Source: Catellatospora citrea
GTDB taxonomy: Bacteria; Actinomycetota; Actinomycetes; Mycobacteriales; Micromonosporaceae
Assembly: GCF_003610235.1 (NCBI RefSeq)
Contig: NZ_RAPR01000001.1
Coordinates: 2,666,001-2,730,000, forward strand
Reading direction: 5' to 3'
DNA length: 64,000 bases
The notes under the pieces were generated by a model. It was not told the DNA's origin. It made no database searches and saw nothing but the letters and a program-made list of their open reading frames with translations. The translations under genes were made by a program, and so were the position numbers. Positions 7,805 through 15,933 of this stretch are shown here, piece by piece (positions within the stretch are counted from its first letter, which is position 1; each line of letters begins with the position of its first letter).

Positions 7805-8787
7805 ACATGGCTGAGGGGCTCTACCGGACGATGCGGCTGATCCGCCGGTTCGAGGAACGGGCGATCGAGTTGGTGCACGCCGGGGAGATCATCGGCGGCA
7901 TCCACCCGTACATCGGGCAGGAGGCCATCGCCGCGGGCGTCTGCGCGGCCCTGCGCGACGACGACGTCATCACCAGCACCCACCGCGGGCACGGGCACGT
8001 GCTGGCCAAGGGCGCCGATCCGGTGCGCATGCTCGCCGAGCTGACCGGCCGGGCCACCGGCCTCAATCAGGGCCGGGGCGGCTCGATGCACGCCGCGGAC
8101 TTCAGCAAGGGCATCTACGGCGCGAACGGCATCGTCGGCGCGGGCGGGGCCATCGCCACCGGCGCCGCCTGGGCCGCGGTCAAGGAGGGCAGCGACCGGG
8201 TCGCGGTCAGCTTCTTCGGCGACGGCGCGGTCAACCAGGGCGTGCTGCTGGAGGCGTTCAACCTGGCCGCGCTGTGGCGGCTGCCGGTGCTGTTCGTCTG
8301 CGAGAACAACGGCTACGCCACCACGCTCACCGTCGCGCAGGCCGTCGCCGGTTCCATCACGGCCCGCGCCGAGGCGTTCGGCATCCCCGCGGTCAGCGTG
8401 GACGGGGCCGACGCGGCGGCGGTGCTGGACGCGGCCCGCGACGCGGTCGCCCGCGGCCGGACCGGGGGCGGCCCGAGCTTCATCGAGGCCACCGCGTACC
8501 GCTTCGACGCCCACCACACCTGGGAGCACAAGGCCCGGGTGCGCTACCGCGCCGACGAGGAGGTCGCGGCCGGGCGGTCCCGCGACCCGTTGGACATCCA
8601 GGGGGTACGCCTGGACGCCGAGACCCGCGCCGGGATCGACGCCGACACCGAGACCCTGATGGCCGAGGCGGTCGCGTTCGCGCTGGACAGCCCGCGTCCC
8701 GACCCGGCCGGCGCGCTCGACCACCTCTACGCCACCGGCCTGCGCGGCCGCGACGGCATCGGACTCCTCGACACGGCGGTGCGCTGA
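7801..8787 (+). CDS. Pyruvate/2-oxoacid dehydrogenase E1 alpha-like subunit
   Basis: This 328-residue thiamine-diphosphate-dependent subunit has the motif G-D-G-A-V-N-Q-G (140-147) ending in N-N at 169-170, plus H-R-G-H-G-H and the G-G-S-M-H signature of acetoin/pyruvate dehydrogenase E1 alpha. ATGs at 7801 and 7807 are both possible. It pairs with the E1 beta gene that overlaps its stop (TGATG). No E2 lipoyl or E3 gene is in the window. In pristinamycin phenylglycine biosynthesis an E1 alpha/beta-like pair (PglB/PglC) acts on an aryl 2-oxoacid. By analogy this pair may oxidatively decarboxylate an aryl 2-oxoacid such as 4-hydroxybenzoylformate; that is inference. Confidence 0.85.
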   Translation: MNMAEGLYRTMRLIRRFEERAIELVHAGEIIGGIHPYIGQEAIAAGVCAALRDDDVITSTHRGHGHVLAKGADPVRMLAELTGRATGLNQGRGGSMHAADFSKGIYGANGIVGAGGAIATGAAWAAVKEGSDRVAVSFFGDGAVNQGVLLEAFNLAALWRLPVLFVCENNGYATTLTVAQAVAGSITARAEAFGIPAVSVDGADAAAVLDAARDAVARGRTGGGPSFIEATAYRFDAHHTWEHKARVRYRADEEVAAGRSRDPLDIQGVRLDAETRAGIDADTETLMAEAVAFALDSPRPDPAGALDHLYATGLRGRDGIGLLDTAVR

Positions 8788-9761
8788 TGGCACGACTGTC
8801 CTACCTCAAGGCCCTGCAGCGGGCGCTGGCCGACGAGATGGCCCGTGACGAGAACGTGTGCGTGCTCGGCGAGGACATCGGCGTCGGCGTCAACAACGTC
8901 ACCACCGGCCTGCTGGCCAAGCACGGTCCCCTGCGGGTCGTCGACACCCCGCTGTCCGAGCAGGCCTTCACCAGCTTCGCCACGGGCGCGGCGCTGGCCG
9001 GGCAGCGGCCGGTCATCGAGTTCCAGATCCCGTCGCTGCTGTTCCTGGTCTTCGAGCAGATCGCCAACCAGGCGCACAAGTTCTCGCTGATGACCGGCGG
9101 GCAGGCCAAGGTGCCGGTGACCTACTTCGTGCCGGGTTCGGGCTCCCGCAGCGGCTGGGCCGGCCAGCACTCCGACCACCCGTACGGGCTGTTCGCGCAC
9201 GTCGGCGTGAAGACGGTGGTGCCGGCCACACCGGAGGACGCGTACGGGCTGTTCCTCACCGCGATCCGCGACGACGACCCGGTGATGCTGTTCGCGCCCG
9301 CGGGTTCGCTCGGGGTGCGCGGCGACGTGGACATGGACGCGCTCGGGCCGGTGCCGCTGGGCGTCGGCCGGGTGCACCGGGAGGGCACGGACGTCACCGT
9401 GGTCGCCGTCGGGCATCTCGTGCAGTCGGCGCTGGCAGTCGCGGAGCAGCTCGCCGACCAGATCTCGGTGGAGGTGTTCGACCCGCGCACGCTGCACCCG
9501 TTCGACTGGGACGGGCTGGCGGCCTCGGTGGCCAAGACCGGGCGGCTCGTGGTGATCGACGACTCCAACCGGATGTGCGGCATCGCCGGGGAGATCCTGG
9601 CCACCGCCGCCGAGCAGATGCGGCTGACCGTGCCGCCCAAGCGGGTGACCCGGCCCGACGGCGCGGTCCTGCCGTTCGCCCGCGAACTCGACCTGGCCGT
9701 CCAGCCCCAGCAGGACCAGCTGCTCACCGCCGTGCAGGAGGTCTACAAGTCCAGCCGCTGA
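8787..9761 (+). CDS. Pyruvate/2-oxoacid dehydrogenase E1 beta-like subunit
   Basis: This 324-residue transketolase-type subunit starts A-R-L-S-Y-L-K-A-L. It has the conserved G-E-D-I-G near residue 28, the E-Q-A-F segment, and F-E-Q-I-A-N-Q-A-H-K, the cofactor and interface helix of this family. A transketolase C-terminal domain follows from about residue 195. It forms an alpha2-beta2 E1 with the preceding gene, sharing a TGATG junction at 8785-8789. It is the last gene of the operon and is followed by a strong GC-rich hairpin. The 2-oxoacid substrate cannot be assigned from sequence. Confidence 0.85.
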   Translation: MARLSYLKALQRALADEMARDENVCVLGEDIGVGVNNVTTGLLAKHGPLRVVDTPLSEQAFTSFATGAALAGQRPVIEFQIPSLLFLVFEQIANQAHKFSLMTGGQAKVPVTYFVPGSGSRSGWAGQHSDHPYGLFAHVGVKTVVPATPEDAYGLFLTAIRDDDPVMLFAPAGSLGVRGDVDMDALGPVPLGVGRVHREGTDVTVVAVGHLVQSALAVAEQLADQISVEVFDPRTLHPFDWDGLAASVAKTGRLVVIDDSNRMCGIAGEILATAAEQMRLTVPPKRVTRPDGAVLPFARELDLAVQPQQDQLLTAVQEVYKSSR

Positions 9762-9767
9762 CCGGGC

Positions 9768-9800
9768 GGCAGCCGCCGGGGTGGACGCCCGGCGGCTGCC
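9768..9800. terminator. Bidirectional hairpin terminator after the E1 beta gene
   Basis: GGCAGCCGCCGGG (9768-9780) and CCCGGCGGCTGCC (9788-9800) form a perfect 13-bp stem with a 7-base loop, seven bases past the E1 beta stop. It sits between convergent genes, 18 bases before the 3' end of the minus-strand protease gene. Confidence 0.75.
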
Positions 9801-9818
9801 TCACCTGAGGAGGAGGCC

Positions 9819-10880
9819 TCAGTAGACGCTCACGCCGTAGACGCTGAGCGGCTCGGTGACGGGCTGGAAGTAGGTCGTGCCGCCGGAGCTGCAGTTGCCA
9901 CTGCCGCCCGAGGTCAGGCCCAGCGCGACGGTGCCCGCGAACAGCGAGCCGCCGCTGTCGCCGCCCTCCGCGCACACGTTGGTGCGGATCAGGCCGGTGA
10001 CGGTGCCCTGCGGGTAGTTGACCGTCGCGCCGGTGCCGAGCACGCGGCCGCTGCGCAGGCCGGTGGTGCTGCCGCTGCGGTACACGGTCTGGTTGACGGT
10101 GGCGTTGCCGGCGCTGGTGATGTCCTGGTAGCTGCCGTTGTAGAGGTAGACGTCGCCCGGGTGGGAGATCGAGCTGTCGTAGCGCACGATGCCGTAGTCG
10201 TTGCCGGGGAAGCTGGTGCCCACGCGGGTGCCGATCAGCTGGGTGCGGGCCGAGTTGGCGTACCAGCTCGTGGCCAGGTTGGTGCAGTGGCCGGCGGTGA
10301 GGAAGTAGTAGACGCCGCTGGCGCTGCGCACGTTGAAGCCGAGCGAGCAGCGCGAGCCGCCGCCGTAGATGGCGTTCCCGCCGGAGATGGTCGGGCTGAG
10401 CGTGCCGGCCGTGATCTCCACCCGCACGGTGTCGCCGAGCCGGTCGGTGACAGCCTTCAGCTTGGCCAGCTTCGACCCGGTGACGGTGCTGTCCGCGGTG
10501 ACCACGACCTGGTTGCTGATCGGGTCGGTGTACCAGGAGGTGCCGGGGATGCGGGCCAGCCGGTCGAGTTCGGCGGTGGCACCGTTCAGCTGCGCGGCGC
10601 TGCGGGTGACGAGGCGGGCGACACCGCCGGCGGCGCGGACCCGGTCGGCGGAGGCGCTGTCGGTGACGTTGACGACGATCTTGCCGGCGTTGTCCTGGTA
10701 TACGCCGGCCGAGTCGAGGTCGGCCGCGAGAGCGGTTGCCGCGTCGGCGGTCAGCACGGGCCCGGCACCGCCGGCGGGGGCGGCCTGGGCGGTCGCGGGG
10801 ACCAGCAGGCCCGCGGCGAGCAGCGTGGCAGCGGCCGCGCGTATGGCGATACGCCGGAACGGGGATCCGGTGTGGAGCAT
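9819..10880 (-). CDS. Secreted streptogrisin-like serine protease (S1 family) with propeptide
   Basis: This 353-residue preproprotein has a signal peptide at about residues 1-33 ending A-Q-A-A, then a propeptide to about 164. The mature chymotrypsin-fold domain starts at Ile165 (I-S-G-G), as in streptogrisins. The catalytic triad is His198 (T-A-G-H-C), Asp228 (G-N-D-Y-G) and Ser309 (G-G-D-S-G-G), and paired cysteines (Cys178/Cys199, Cys303/Cys333 region) match the family. GAGGAGG precedes the ATG. It should act outside the cell on proteins after self-cleavage of the prosegment. It faces the E1 beta gene convergently and is probably unrelated to the cluster. Confidence 0.9.
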   Translation of the reverse strand: MLHTGSPFRRIAIRAAAATLLAAGLLVPATAQAAPAGGAGPVLTADAATALAADLDSAGVYQDNAGKIVVNVTDSASADRVRAAGGVARLVTRSAAQLNGATAELDRLARIPGTSWYTDPISNQVVVTADSTVTGSKLAKLKAVTDRLGDTVRVEITAGTLSPTISGGNAIYGGGSRCSLGFNVRSASGVYYFLTAGHCTNLATSWYANSARTQLIGTRVGTSFPGNDYGIVRYDSSISHPGDVYLYNGSYQDITSAGNATVNQTVYRSGSTTGLRSGRVLGTGATVNYPQGTVTGLIRTNVCAEGGDSGGSLFAGTVALGLTSGGSGNCSSGGTTYFQPVTEPLSVYGVSVY

Positions 10881-10990
10881 GGTTCCTCCTCGGGGTTATG
10901 GCATGTGGTGACATGCCGGAGGTGACCGGGTTGCCCGGTTGGGGCGCTCGGTCGTGGAACACGATGCCAAACGTTGCAAGAATCTTCAAT

Positions 10991-11006
10991 ATTTAGCTTG
11001 CTAAAT
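10991..11006. promoter_or_regulatory. Palindrome ATTTAGC-TT-GCTAAAT between divergent genes
   Basis: Perfect 7-bp arms with a 2-base centre lie in a short AT-rich island between the protease gene (start 10880, minus) and the isochorismatase-fold gene (start 11106, plus). Its size and symmetry resemble MarR- or TetR-type operators. No cognate regulator gene adjoins it. Confidence 0.45.
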
Positions 11007-11105
11007 GAATGTGCCAACTCTGCTCAGCGTGCAACCACGACGGCCCCGGCAACGTCCCGCCGCGGCAGCGAACGATCAAGGCACGGCACGGCGGAGTAAG
11101 ATCGA

Positions 11106-11597
11106 ATGGTGACCACGGCTCTCGTACTGATCGACCTGATGCCCCGCATCGTGGCGCTGCCCGTCGAGCCCTACTCCGGCGACGACGTGCTGCGCCGGTG
11201 CACGCGGCTCGCGGACGCGTTCCGGGCGGCGGACCGGCCGGTCGTGCTGGTACGCGTCGAGCGGCCCGACACCGCCGTCCAGCCGCCCGGCAGCGACCTG
11301 GTCGAGGGCCTGGCCAAGCCCGGGGACGTCGTCGTGGTCAAGCGCACCATCGGCGCGTTCCAGGGCACCGACCTGCAGGAGCAGTTGCAGCGACGCGGCG
11401 TGACCACGCTGGTGCTGGCCGGGCTGGTCACCACCATGGGCGTGGAGTCCACCGCGCGGGCCGCCGGCGACCTCGGCTACGACCTGGAGTTCGTCGAGGA
11501 CGCGATGTCCGGCCTGGCCACCGACGAGCACGAGATGGCGGTACGCCGCACCTTCCCGCGCTTGGGCCGGGTCCGCACCACCGCCGACTACCTCTGA
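11106..11597 (+). CDS. Isochorismatase-fold hydrolase lacking the usual catalytic Cys
   Basis: This 163-residue member of the cysteine-hydrolase/isochorismatase superfamily has the Asp of L-I-D-L-M-P near residue 10 and the Lys of V-V-K-R near residue 78 in their conserved places. Where nicotinamidases and N-carbamoyl hydrolases have Cys (T-N-x-C-V-E-S-T), this protein reads T-T-M-G-V-E-S-T, so the nucleophile is replaced by Gly. Related proteins with Gly here exist and include non-thiol vinyl-ether hydrolases such as isochorismatase. It may therefore be an isochorismatase-like enzyme or a non-catalytic paralogue. It ends 10 bases from the convergent SGNH gene. Its link to the cluster is unproven. 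Confidence 0.75.
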   Translation: MVTTALVLIDLMPRIVALPVEPYSGDDVLRRCTRLADAFRAADRPVVLVRVERPDTAVQPPGSDLVEGLAKPGDVVVVKRTIGAFQGTDLQEQLQRRGVTTLVLAGLVTTMGVESTARAAGDLGYDLEFVEDAMSGLATDEHEMAVRRTFPRLGRVRTTADYL

Positions 11598-11607
11598 CCG
11601 TCCCCGG

Positions 11608-12306
11608 TCAGGCGGTGTCGCCGCGGCCCAGGTGAAGGCCGAGGCGGCGTACCGTGAGCGCGGCGCAGATGCTGTGGCTGCGCAGGTTGCCGTGTACGCC
11701 GTCGGCGCTGTAGCTGGCCGGGTCGCGCTCGGCCGGATGCCCGGTGCAGTTGACGTGGATCGCGCCGAGCCGCCGGGCCAGCGCCGCGGTGCGCGTCGAC
11801 AGCATCCGCATCCGCTCCCCCACCTGCTGCTTCACCGGCTCCGGAAAGGACGGCGCGAAGGACACGTCGAACATGCCGACCGTGATGACGTCCGCGCCGG
11901 CCGCGCGCAGCAAAATGATCATCGCGGCCAGTTCCTCGTCCACCGCGTCCGGCTGGTACGAGCGCCGCATCGCGTCGTTGCCGCCCGCCGAGATCAGCGC
12001 CAGATCCGGCGCGAAGCGCAGCGCGCGGTCCAGCTGCTGCGCACGGATCTCCGCCGCGCGCAGCTCGCGCACCCCGAGGTTGAGATAACACAGATCGGGC
12101 TGCTGCTCGGCCAGCTCACTGCGGATCCGGTCGCACCAGGCCTGCTCCACGTAACCGGGCACCGGGTCGCCGACGCCGGAGGCGACGCTGTCGCCCAGCA
12201 CCACGAAACGTTTCCAGGGGTGCCCGGCCAGCAGCGCCGCCGCCTCGCCGGGGCGCAGGCAGTACGGGTCGGCCGCCTCCAGGGTGGTGGCGTACCCGTC
12301 AGCCAT
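11608..12306 (-). CDS. Cytoplasmic SGNH/GDSL hydrolase
   Basis: This 232-residue SGNH hydrolase has block I V-V-L-G-D-S-V-A-S-G, block III G-G-N-D near residue 110 and block V D-G-V-H-G-N near residue 211, giving a Ser-His pair with Gly and Asn oxyanion residues. There is no signal peptide, so it should act inside the cell on an ester or thioester. Its start overlaps the end of the MFS gene by 8 bases, so ligase, transporter and hydrolase form one minus-strand operon (15933 down to 11608). In natural-product operons such enzymes release or edit acylated intermediates; the substrate here is unknown. Confidence 0.75.
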   Translation of the reverse strand: MADGYATTLEAADPYCLRPGEAAALLAGHPWKRFVVLGDSVASGVGDPVPGYVEQAWCDRIRSELAEQQPDLCYLNLGVRELRAAEIRAQQLDRALRFAPDLALISAGGNDAMRRSYQPDAVDEELAAMIILLRAAGADVITVGMFDVSFAPSFPEPVKQQVGERMRMLSTRTAALARRLGAIHVNCTGHPAERDPASYSADGVHGNLRSHSICAALTVRRLGLHLGRGDTA

Positions 12307-14359
12307 GGGTGGTCGCCTTGCTGTTGGGGTTCTGCTGCACCGGCAGCCGCACCTCGCTCAGCTCGGCCATCTCCGACAGCCCGGCCAGCTTCGCCTCCAG
12401 CTCGGCCAGCTCGCTGCGCATCCGCTCCGCCTGCCGGGACGCCTCGGTCTGGTCGACGGTCAGCGCCTCCTCGACGCTGCGGCGCACCCCCGGGACGTCC
12501 AGCAGGGCCAGCATGTTCAGCGCCTCGGAACTCTTCACCAGGTGTCGCGAGCCCAGCAGGGCACGGCCCTTGCGCACCTCGACCAGCCACTGGCCGTTGG
12601 CGTAGGCCAGCGTCACGGACAGGCGGGCGGGCAGCCGGGCCGCGCCGGTCAGCACGGCCGGCGCGCCGGCGCTCAGCTGCCGCCAGGTGCGGTACGCGAA
12701 GACCGGGGCCAGCAGCGCCACCAGGTATGCCCCGGCCGCGGCGGCCAGCGCCCAGCGCAGCTCCAGCCGGGGCAGCGCCCAGGCCGCGGCGGCCGTGCCC
12801 AGCGGCACGCCCAGGTAGGCGAAACCGGCGGCGAACCCGCCGACGCGGCTGCGCACCGGCACCGGCACCCGCTGCGACAGCAGCATGCCCAGCGGCGGCG
12901 TCACCGACGACAGGGTCGCCCCGCACACGGCCGCGACCACGGCGATGATCAGCTGTACGGGCGGCAGCCCGGCGACGACGGCAGCGGCCCCGCCACCGGC
13001 GAGAAAGGCCAGCGCCGGCAGCAGGTGGCGTGACGGTGTCCGGGTCAGCCCGGTCAGCACCACCGACCCGGCGACCGCGCCCAGCGCGAACGCCCCGCCG
13101 ACCAGGCCGAGCAGGGCGGGCTCGCCCAGCACGTGCGCCATCCACGCCGCCACCAGCAGCACCGCCCCGGCCTGCACCAGCAGGTTGGTCACGAACAGCA
13201 CGGCCGCCAGGCGGCGCACCAGCCCGTCGGCCCGCAGCTCGGCCATGGCGCTGCGCCGCAGGTCACGCGCCTGGGTGCGGGCGATCGGCAGGGCCTGCCG
13301 ACCGTCCCCACCCGGGCGCGGTTCCTCCGCGGCATGCCGCCCCCGCGTGCCCGAGGCGTCGCCGCCCCGATCGGTGGCGGTGGCTGCCGAGGCGTCGCCC
13401 GCCCGATCCGCGCCGGTGGCCGTCGACGCGTCGTCGGCCCGGTCGCCGGCGGCCGTCGAGGCGTCGTCCGTCCGTGGCGCGGCCGTCACCCGGCCGTTGA
13501 GCGGCGGATCGCCCGCCGCCCGGGACGCGGCGGCAACGCGCCCCCCGGCTGCCGCGTCGTCCGCATCGGACGCCGTGGCGTCGCGGTCGGCCGTGCGCGC
13601 CCCCTCCTCGGAGCGGGTCGCGGCGGGACCCTGCGGGGCGGCCGCCGCGCTCCCCGAGCCGGATTCGGCGGGCAGCACCTCCCCGCTGAGCACTTCGGAC
13701 GGCGGCGACGCGGCATCGGGCCGCGGCCGCACCGTGACCGCCTGCACCAGCATCGCCGCACCGAGGGCGCACAGCACCGCGTCGAGCCACAGCACCCCGG
13801 CCGGGCCCAGGCGCACCGCCAACACGCCCGCCGCCGCGCCGGCGGCAAGCACCACGATCACCTGCAGCGCACGGACCACACCGGACCGCGGCGGCCGTAC
13901 ACCGTCGTCACCGGCGTCGCGGCGCACCGCGTTCCGGGCCCGGTCACCGATCGCGCGCAGCGCGCCGGCCAGCGCCGCCAGCGCGCCCAGCCCGGCGGTG
14001 CCGAGCAGTCCCGGCGATACGGCCAGGGCCGAGTCCGGCAGCGCGAAGTACGCGATGCCCGCCAGCGCCGGCGCGCTGAGCAGGTCGGCCGACACCGCCA
14101 GCCGCACCGGGTGCAGCCGGTCGGCCAGTGCCACGCCCACCGGCCCGGCCAGCAGGTAGGCCAGCACCTGGGCCGCCGAGACCAGCCCGACGGCACGCCA
14201 GTCGGCGTCCGCGGCCAGCATCAGCCACGGCACGACCAGCAGCGACATCCGGGTGGCCAGGGTCGACACCGCCTCGGCGGCCAGCACCGGCAGCGCGGCG
14301 GCCTGCTCGGCCTGCTCCGGTGCCGGGTCGCCGACCGCGGGTGCGGCGTTGATCGTCAT
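12299..14359 (-). CDS. MFS exporter with a long repeat-rich loop and C-terminal extension
   Basis: This 686-residue membrane protein has the N-terminal helices of an EntS/MFS_3-type transporter in residues 20-210. A hydrophilic Ala/Asp/Thr/Arg-rich loop of about 170 residues (roughly 215-385) follows. A second helix bundle spans about 390-575. A cytoplasmic tail of about 110 residues ends in a coiled coil rich in S-E-L-A-E-L-E-A-K-L. Ordinary members are 400-450 residues, so both the loop and tail are additions. Its start overlaps the upstream ligase stop (ATGA at 14359), which argues for export of the product or precursor made with that ligase. The substrate is unknown. Confidence 0.75.
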   Translation of the reverse strand: MTINAAPAVGDPAPEQAEQAAALPVLAAEAVSTLATRMSLLVVPWLMLAADADWRAVGLVSAAQVLAYLLAGPVGVALADRLHPVRLAVSADLLSAPALAGIAYFALPDSALAVSPGLLGTAGLGALAALAGALRAIGDRARNAVRRDAGDDGVRPPRSGVVRALQVIVVLAAGAAAGVLAVRLGPAGVLWLDAVLCALGAAMLVQAVTVRPRPDAASPPSEVLSGEVLPAESGSGSAAAAPQGPAATRSEEGARTADRDATASDADDAAAGGRVAAASRAAGDPPLNGRVTAAPRTDDASTAAGDRADDASTATGADRAGDASAATATDRGGDASGTRGRHAAEEPRPGGDGRQALPIARTQARDLRRSAMAELRADGLVRRLAAVLFVTNLLVQAGAVLLVAAWMAHVLGEPALLGLVGGAFALGAVAGSVVLTGLTRTPSRHLLPALAFLAGGGAAAVVAGLPPVQLIIAVVAAVCGATLSSVTPPLGMLLSQRVPVPVRSRVGGFAAGFAYLGVPLGTAAAAWALPRLELRWALAAAAGAYLVALLAPVFAYRTWRQLSAGAPAVLTGAARLPARLSVTLAYANGQWLVEVRKGRALLGSRHLVKSSEALNMLALLDVPGVRRSVEEALTVDQTEASRQAERMRSELAELEAKLAGLSEMAELSEVRLPVQQNPNSKATTHG
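13340..13482 (-). repeat. In-frame degenerate tandem repeat in the MFS loop
   Basis: Coding DNA here repeats units of about 33-39 bases. In protein these read roughly R-T-D-D-A-S-T-A-A-G-D, R-A-D-D-A-S-T-A-T-G-A-D, R-A-G-D-A-S-A-A-T-A-T-D and R-G-G-D-A-S-G-T-R-G. The repeat is entirely in frame and disordered, consistent with slippage-driven growth of the central loop. Confidence 0.6.
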
Positions 14360-15933
14360 CAGTGCCCTCCAGGACCGGTGCGGGCGGCGTACCGCTCCCG
14401 CAGAACCTTCTTGTCGACCTTGCCGGACTCGGTCAGCGGGAACTCGTCGATGAACTCGACCTGCTGCGGCGCCCACATCGCGTTGAGCTCGGCGGTGGCC
14501 AGCGCGATCAACTCCGCCGGAGTGACCGTGCCGTCGGGCGTGCGCACCACGTACGCGTGCACCGCCTCGCCCTCCAGCTCGTGCGGCACGCCGATGACCG
14601 TTGCGGCGACCACCTCGGGGTGCGCGGCCAGCGCGTCCTCGACTGGGCGGCAGAAGACGTTGGTGCTGCTCAACCCGGTGACGATCATGTCCTTGACCCG
14701 GTCCAGCAGGTACAGGTAGCCGTCGGCGTCCAGCCGGCCCACGTCCCCGGTGCGCAGCCACCCGTCGACGAGCGTCTGCGCGGTCAGTTCGGGCATGCCC
14801 CAGTAGCCGCGCATCAGCAGCGAGCCGGTGATCCAGACCTCGCCGACCTCGCCGGGCGCCAGCACGGCCCCGTCCTCGCCCCGGACCTGCACGCGCACGT
14901 CGCCGTACGGGATGCCGCACGAGGACAGCCGCTCCGGGTGCGCCGGGTCGTGGTCGAGCTCGGGCAGCGCCGAGATGAACGGGGACTCGCTCATGCCGTA
15001 CACGATGCGCAGCACCGGGCCGAAGCGCTCGATGGCCTGGGTGAGCCGGGCCGGGGAGGCCGCCGCGCCGGACACGGTCAGCGTGTGCAGGCTGCTGAAG
15101 TCGACCCCGGCCGACTTCGGGTCGTCGAGCAGCACGTACAGCAGGGGCGGGGCGAGCAGGGTGCTGTTGATGCGCTCGCGTTCGACGGTGTCGTAGAACA
15201 GCGGGTAGTCCAGGCCGTCGTGCAGGAAGGCGGTGCCCCCGGTGAACAGCGTCATGAACACCGCGGTCTGCGCGCTGACGTGCCAGGTGCCGGCGACCAG
15301 CAGGTGCCGCAGGGTGGGCTGGCCGCCGCTGAGGTAGTACTCCGACAGGGCGTGCAGCGCGGCGAAGAAGCGGTGCCCGTGGTGCACCAGCTTCGGCGAG
15401 CCGGTGGTGCCGCCGGTCTGGAACAGCGACGACGGCTCGTCGGTGACGGCGGCCGGGTCGAACGGCAGCTCGGTCGCGGGCGGCCCGGCGGTGAGATCCG
15501 GCCCCGCGCCGCCCGGCCCGAAGCAGAACACCGGGCGGGGTGCGGCGAGCGCCGCCAGCTCCGCGCCCATCTCGGGCAGCTTGCCGGCGTCGTAGACGAA
15601 GGCGTCGACCTCGGCAAGGTCGAGGAAGCCGCGCCGGAACCGCGGCGGGGCGTTGTTGGCGATCCAGGCGGTGCGGCAGCCCATCAGGCCCGCCGCGAGC
15701 TGCAGGAAGACAGACTCGGCGGGGTTGCGGGCGAGCACGCCCAGCGCCTGCCCGGGGCGGATGCCGTGCGCCCACAGCGCCCCCGCCATCGCGATCACCT
15801 CGGCGCGCACCTCGGCGTAGGAGTAGCGCCGGCCGTCGACCGCGACGAGCGCTTCGGCGTCACCGTATCCGGTGAATAGCATCAATGCCTTCGCGGCGTA
15901 GTTGTCTGCCGGATCGTATGTCCGATCGCCCAC
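14359..15933 (-). CDS. Acyl/aryl-CoA ligase (ANL superfamily), paralogue A
   Basis: This 524-residue adenylating enzyme has the P-loop F-Q-T-G-G-T-T-G-S-P-K, Y-G-M-S-E-S (A5), L-R-T-G-D-V-G-R (A7), a K-D-M-I-V-T-G hinge region and the C-terminal catalytic Lys in S-G-K-V-D-K-K. The start is GTG at 15933. The next Met at residue 18 would remove conserved N-terminal residues (D-N-Y-A-A-K-A-L) shared with the paralogue at 24645-26195. It heads the operon ligase-MFS-SGNH, with ATGA coupling to the transporter. Fatty-acyl, benzoyl or cinnamoyl substrates are all possible. Confidence 0.85.
   Translation of the reverse strand: MGDRTYDPADNYAAKALMLFTGYGDAEALVAVDGRRYSYAEVRAEVIAMAGALWAHGIRPGQALGVLARNPAESVFLQLAAGLMGCRTAWIANNAPPRFRRGFLDLAEVDAFVYDAGKLPEMGAELAALAAPRPVFCFGPGGAGPDLTAGPPATELPFDPAAVTDEPSSLFQTGGTTGSPKLVHHGHRFFAALHALSEYYLSGGQPTLRHLLVAGTWHVSAQTAVFMTLFTGGTAFLHDGLDYPLFYDTVERERINSTLLAPPLLYVLLDDPKSAGVDFSSLHTLTVSGAAASPARLTQAIERFGPVLRIVYGMSESPFISALPELDHDPAHPERLSSCGIPYGDVRVQVRGEDGAVLAPGEVGEVWITGSLLMRGYWGMPELTAQTLVDGWLRTGDVGRLDADGYLYLLDRVKDMIVTGLSSTNVFCRPVEDALAAHPEVVAATVIGVPHELEGEAVHAYVVRTPDGTVTPAELIALATAELNAMWAPQQVEFIDEFPLTESGKVDKKVLRERYAARTGPGGH

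Noticed and set aside
12299..15775. An uninterrupted minus-strand frame of over 1100 codons spanning the MFS gene and most of ligase A
   Set aside because: The upstream half is an out-of-phase frame of the ligase gene with repetitive Arg/Ala/Pro content; the ligase has its own frame with intact motifs, and the real junction is the ATGA at 14359. It is not a ligase-transporter fusion.
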